Source: Verrucomicrobiota bacterium
Lineage (GTDB): Bacteria; Verrucomicrobiota; Verrucomicrobiia; Opitutales; Opitutaceae
Length of the DNA stretch: 7,617 nucleotides
NCBI GenBank assembly: GCA_023443985.1
Contig: JAEZSJ010000434.1
Span: forward strand, 1-7,617
Reading direction: 5' to 3'
Shown here in pieces: positions 5,016 through 7,617 of this stretch. The position numbers and the translations under genes were made by a program. Position 1 is the stretch's first letter. Each line of letters opens with the position of its first letter. The notes under the pieces are model-generated. The model worked only from the letters and a program-made list of their open reading frames with translations, had not been told where the DNA came from and did not search any database.

Positions 5016-6428
5016 TCAGCCCGTCGTCGGCTCCTCGCCCGCGGCGACGCGGCGTGCCTTCAGCTCCGCGCCGATCTCGGCGACCTTCTTCTCATTGAGG
5101 GTGTAGAACGAGACGATGGCGATGGAGACGATGCCCAGCCCGGCCGGGATGAGGCTCACGAGCAACACGAGGCCGTGTTTGACCTCGTCGCTCTGCGCGA
5201 CGTTCGGGACGAAGCCAACGCCTGAAAGCATCCAGCCGGCGATCGCCGAACCGAGCGCCCAGCCGACCTTCTGGCCGAAGGTGGACGCGGAGAAGACCAG
5301 GCCGGTCGCCCGGCGGCCGTTCTTCCATTCACCGTAGTCGGCGGTGTCGGCGTACATCGACCAGATCAGCGCGCTGAGCGGGCCGCCCGTGATCGAGCCG
5401 AAGACCTGGAGGACGAACAGCAGGAGGACCTGGTCGGGCTTCACCACGAAGAACGCCGCGGTGCTGACGACCGCGATGACGAACATGATGATGAACGCGG
5501 ACTTCTTGCCGACCATCCGGGAGAACGGAGTGAGGATCAGCACACCCACGATGGCCGAGACCTGGCCGACGCCGTTGAACACCGAGACCAGCCATTCGTA
5601 CCCGACTTCCCGGGTCCCGAAGAACGGCAGCGAGAGCACCTGCGTGCCGACGAAGTACTTGAAGTAGTGCGCGGTGGCGGTGCTGCGGGTCGCGACGAAC
5701 AGGATGAAGGTCAGCGTGGTCGCGAGCAGGATCAGCCAGGGCCTGTTCGTCACGAGATCCTTCAGGTCGGCGCCAAGGGCCGGCCGCTGCGCCTTCGGCG
5801 GCTTCACCCGCTCGCGGGTGAAGAAGAACGTGATCATGAAGCAGGCCAGCGCGATCACGCCGATCAGCATGAACGACAACTGCCAGCCGCGCGCATCGTC
5901 GCCCCGGCCCAGGGTCTTCACCACGGGCAGCAGGAACAGCGAGATGACTGTGCCCGCCGAATACGCGAAGAGGAACTTGATCGAGGCCACCGCCGTGCGG
6001 TCGACGGGGTTGGACGAGATCACCCCGAGCAGCGCGGTGTAGGGGATGTTCACCGCGGTGTAGAGCATCATCAGGAGATTGAAGGTCACATACGCCCAGA
6101 CGGTCTTGCCCGTCTGCTCGAGGCCGGGCGTGGTGAAGGTGAGCACGCCCAGGATGACAAACGGGAGCGAGAACCACAGGATGTACGGGCGGAACTTGCC
6201 CCACCGGGTCTCGGTCCGGTCGGCGAACACCCCGATCATCGGGTCGTTCACGCCGTCCCACAGGCGGCTGATCAGGAACATCGTGCCCGCCGTCGCGGCG
6301 GAGATGCCGAAGACATCGGTGTAGAAGATCAGCAGATACGCCATGAACGTCTGCCAGTAGAGCACGGAGGCGAAGTCGCCGAAGCCGTAGCTGACCTTTT
6401 CCAGGAAGGGTACTTTCTCGCGGGACAT
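5016..6428 (-). CDS. GPH-family (glycoside-pentoside-hexuronide) sugar:cation symporter
   Basis: This 470-residue, MelB-type major facilitator protein has about 12 membrane segments. Family signatures visible are SYGFGDFA (13-20), RLWDGVNDPMIG with D58 and D62 (55-66), the loop RTETRWGKFRPYIL (71-84), YTAVNIPYTALLG (123-135) followed by DRTAVAS, and DTADYGEWKNGRRATG (361-376), typical of helix X and its loop. The Asp pair in helix II corresponds to the cation-site aspartates of MelB. It likely imports a sugar, glycoside or uronide with Na+ or H+; the substrate cannot be read from sequence. The start at 6428 (MSREKV) matches family N-termini. An upstream in-frame ATG at 6809 would overlap the VF530 gene and adds low-complexity sequence. 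A TGGGAAAACCCA mini-inverted repeat abuts the ATG. The gene is monocistronic with its own terminator, and no glycosidase or LacI regulator is adjacent. Confidence 0.93.
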   Translation of the reverse strand: MSREKVPFLEKVSYGFGDFASVLYWQTFMAYLLIFYTDVFGISAATAGTMFLISRLWDGVNDPMIGVFADRTETRWGKFRPYILWFSLPFVILGVLTFTTPGLEQTGKTVWAYVTFNLLMMLYTAVNIPYTALLGVISSNPVDRTAVASIKFLFAYSAGTVISLFLLPVVKTLGRGDDARGWQLSFMLIGVIALACFMITFFFTRERVKPPKAQRPALGADLKDLVTNRPWLILLATTLTFILFVATRSTATAHYFKYFVGTQVLSLPFFGTREVGYEWLVSVFNGVGQVSAIVGVLILTPFSRMVGKKSAFIIMFVIAVVSTAAFFVVKPDQVLLLFVLQVFGSITGGPLSALIWSMYADTADYGEWKNGRRATGLVFSASTFGQKVGWALGSAIAGWMLSGVGFVPNVAQSDEVKHGLVLLVSLIPAGLGIVSIAIVSFYTLNEKKVAEIGAELKARRVAAGEEPTTG

Positions 6429-6618
6429 GGGTTTTCCCAAGGGGGGTGTTGCGGGGTTGGTTGCTCGGGGGAGGGAAACGCGACTGTGAGTCTCCGCACG
6501 GGGGAAATCCACCCCGTTCTCGCCGGAGCCCTCGTCGCCACCCGGCGGTTGATGCACTGAACCGTCGTCACCGCATCGCGGCTGGCCAAGCCCCGCCGGC
6601 TCCGCCTCAATCCCGCCC
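6429..6618. other. Divergent intergenic region between symporter and VF530 gene
   Basis: These 190 bp should carry promoters for both flanking genes, yet no convincing -35/-10 pair is seen in either direction. Small inverted repeats are present. ACGGGG (6498-6503) and CCCCGT (6512-6517) would form a hairpin in the symporter leader. TGGG-TTTT-CCCA (6428-6439) overlaps the symporter start codon. GGTTGATGCACTGAACC (6547-6563) has complementary ends only and is too imperfect to call an operator. Confidence 0.35.
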
Positions 6619-6870
6619 ATGCCCGACGCACCCGCCCAACGCTCCCGCGACCCCCTGCACGGCGTCACTCTCGAGATGGTCGTGACGAGCCTGGCCCGCT
6701 GGTACGGCTGGGAGGAACTGGGCCGCCTCGTGCCCGTGAACTGTTTCCGCTTCGAGCCGAGCGTGGCCTCGAGCCTGAAGTTCCTCCGCAAGACGCCGTG
6801 GGCGCGCAAGAAGGTCGAGGAGCTCTACGTGGCGACCGTGGCCGACGGCCGCGCGTCGCCCGACTCCTGA
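6619..6870 (+). CDS. VF530 family (DUF2132) small DNA-binding protein
   Basis: This 83-residue protein has the full VF530 signature: DPLHGVTLEMVVTSLARWYGWEELG at 11-35, CF at 42-43, then PSVASSLKFLRKTPWARKKVEELY from 47 to 70. The family is named after a Vibrio protein of solved structure and is usually annotated as a small, basic, helical DNA-binding protein of unknown role. The length is typical with short tails of 10-13 residues at each end. The ATG at 6619 has no Shine-Dalgarno upstream. It converges with the HAD gene, leaving a 24-bp gap that contains the palindrome GCCGGCCGGC (6873-6882). Family call is very secure; function is unknown. Confidence 0.93.
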   Translation: MPDAPAQRSRDPLHGVTLEMVVTSLARWYGWEELGRLVPVNCFRFEPSVASSLKFLRKTPWARKKVEELYVATVADGRASPDS

Positions 6871-6894
6871 GCGCCGGCCGGCCCCGACCGCCGG

Positions 6895-7506
6895 TCACCG
6901 TTTCGCCCGCGGCCCGCGGCTGGGCACGTGTACGGAGAGCATGCCGGCCGCCGCCGCCGCCTGATGGCCGGGCTCGGCATCCTCGAACACCAGACAACGC
7001 GCGGGCGGCACGCCCATCTTCTGCGCCGCGAGGAGAAACATGTCCGGGGCCGGCTTGCCGCGCTGCGCCACATCCTCGGGCGTCACCACGATCGGGAACA
7101 ACGGCGCGAGGCCGGCCAGCCGCAACGAGTGGTTCACCACATCGCGCGGCCCGCCCGAGGCCACCGAGACCGGGGCGCCCGCCGCCGCGGCGCGCCGGGC
7201 GAAGTCGACGACCGGGCGGATGTGCTTCACGTCCGCCAGCAGCTCGAGAAAGAGGTTCTCCTTGAGGTGGAAGACCTGCTCGACCTCGATCGTCAGCCCG
7301 TAGTGTTTCGCAATGAGCTCCGCCACGCGCCGCGTGGGCACGCCGCCGAGCGAATAGAACAGCTCCTCGTCGAGCCGGCCGGGCATGCCTTGGCGGCGCA
7401 TCGCCTCGTCCCACGCGCGATAGTGCACGGGCATCGAGTCGATGAGCGTGCCATCGCAGTCGAAGATGTAGCCGGCGAAGTCGCCCGCGGGGATGTCGAG
7501 TTTCAT
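6895..7506 (-). CDS. HAD-IA phosphatase of the beta-phosphoglucomutase / YqaB type
   Basis: This 203-residue protein carries all four HAD motifs: I FDCDGTLID (15-23; nucleophile D16, acid/base D18), II VASGG (115-119, S117), III RGKPAPD (149-155, K151) and IV VFEDAEPG (173-180, E175/D176). An alpha-helical cap (about 25-90) is inserted after motif I. Overall it resembles E. coli YqaB (fructose-1-phosphate and 6-phosphogluconate phosphatase), including SMPVHYRAW after motif I and DMFLLAAQKMGVPPARCLVFEDA. A sugar-phosphate phosphatase or beta-phosphoglucomutase role in the cytoplasm is therefore likely. The start at 7506 (MKLDIPAGDFAGYIFDCDGT) was preferred; an upstream ATG at 7605 adds 33 Arg/Ala/Gly-rich residues. 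A weak promoter candidate is TTGCCT (7544-7539), 17 nt, TCTGCT (7521-7516), then 9 nt to the ATG. Confidence 0.93.
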   Translation of the reverse strand: MKLDIPAGDFAGYIFDCDGTLIDSMPVHYRAWDEAMRRQGMPGRLDEELFYSLGGVPTRRVAELIAKHYGLTIEVEQVFHLKENLFLELLADVKHIRPVVDFARRAAAAGAPVSVASGGPRDVVNHSLRLAGLAPLFPIVVTPEDVAQRGKPAPDMFLLAAQKMGVPPARCLVFEDAEPGHQAAAAAGMLSVHVPSRGPRAKR

Positions 7507-7617
7507 GAACCGCGCAGCAGACCGCGCCCGCCAGCGGAAGGCAAGCTGCGCGCCGGCCGGCGGCGGACCCCGTCGCCACCCTGCCGGGCCCCTCGGGGCC
7601 GCCACGGCGCCGCGACC
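7507..7617. other. Right-edge upstream region of the HAD gene
   Basis: No gene is seen. The stretch holds a 12-bp palindrome CGCCGGCCGGCG (7551-7562) and a tight inverted repeat GGCCCC-TC-GGGGCC (7587-7600). The latter may be the end of a gene transcribed towards this window or chance in high-GC sequence. Confidence 0.35.

Noticed and set aside
6547..6563. LacI-type operator candidate GGTTGATGCACTGAACC for the symporter
   Set aside because: Only the outer four bases and one inner pair are complementary, there is no central CG, and no LacI-family gene is nearby.
6429..6809. N-terminal extension of the symporter to an upstream ATG
   Set aside because: The added 127 residues are not membrane-like, do not match the family, and overlap the VF530 gene.
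7507..7605. N-terminal extension of the HAD phosphatase
   Set aside because: HAD-IA proteins begin just before motif I; the extra 33 residues are Arg/Ala/Gly-rich and read like untranslated GC-rich DNA.

Overview
The window is GC-rich, compact chromosomal DNA from a bacterium. The gene content fits Verrucomicrobiota, perhaps an Opitutaceae-like lineage. This rests on a GYF_2/DUF4190 membrane protein with a pseudopilin-like tail, a GPH-family sugar symporter, a VF530 protein, and start codons mostly lacking Shine-Dalgarno sequences. The assignment is inferred from gene families and base composition; no marker gene proves it. There are no rRNA or tRNA genes, CRISPR arrays, transposases or phage genes.

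Layout: (1) 73-840 (-) encodes a GYF_2 + DUF4190 membrane protein. (2) 841-1156 is a gene-free stretch with several GC-rich inverted repeats. (3) 1157-4365 (-) is a two-gene metal operon: a DtxR-type regulator fused to a FeoA domain (3427-4365), then FeoB (1157-3430), joined by a 4-bp ATGA stop/start overlap. (4) 4366-4431 is a 66-bp divergent promoter region with a TAGC-N4-GCTA inverted repeat resembling an MntR operator. (5) 4432-4890 (+) is mntR, with the complete MntR metal-ligand set. (6) 5016-6428 (-) is a GPH-type sugar:cation symporter, followed by a clear intrinsic terminator at 4964-4992. (7) 6619-6870 (+) is a small VF530/DUF2132 protein. (8) 6895-7506 (-) is a HAD-IA phosphatase of the beta-phosphoglucomutase/YqaB type.

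The most interesting part is the metal locus. Two different DtxR-superfamily regulators diverge from one short control region: a stand-alone MntR, and a DtxR homologue that carries the FeoA module normally found as a separate partner of FeoB. The operator overlaps the likely -10 box of the feo operon and lies 5-20 bases upstream of its ATG. In both directions a TAGCT(A/T) -10-like box sits exactly 6 nt before the ATG with no Shine-Dalgarno, which suggests leaderless transcripts. The arrangement raises the possibility that this FeoB system responds to, or even transports, manganese as well as iron. The other genes are ordinary accessory and metabolic genes with no evident functional link to the metal locus.
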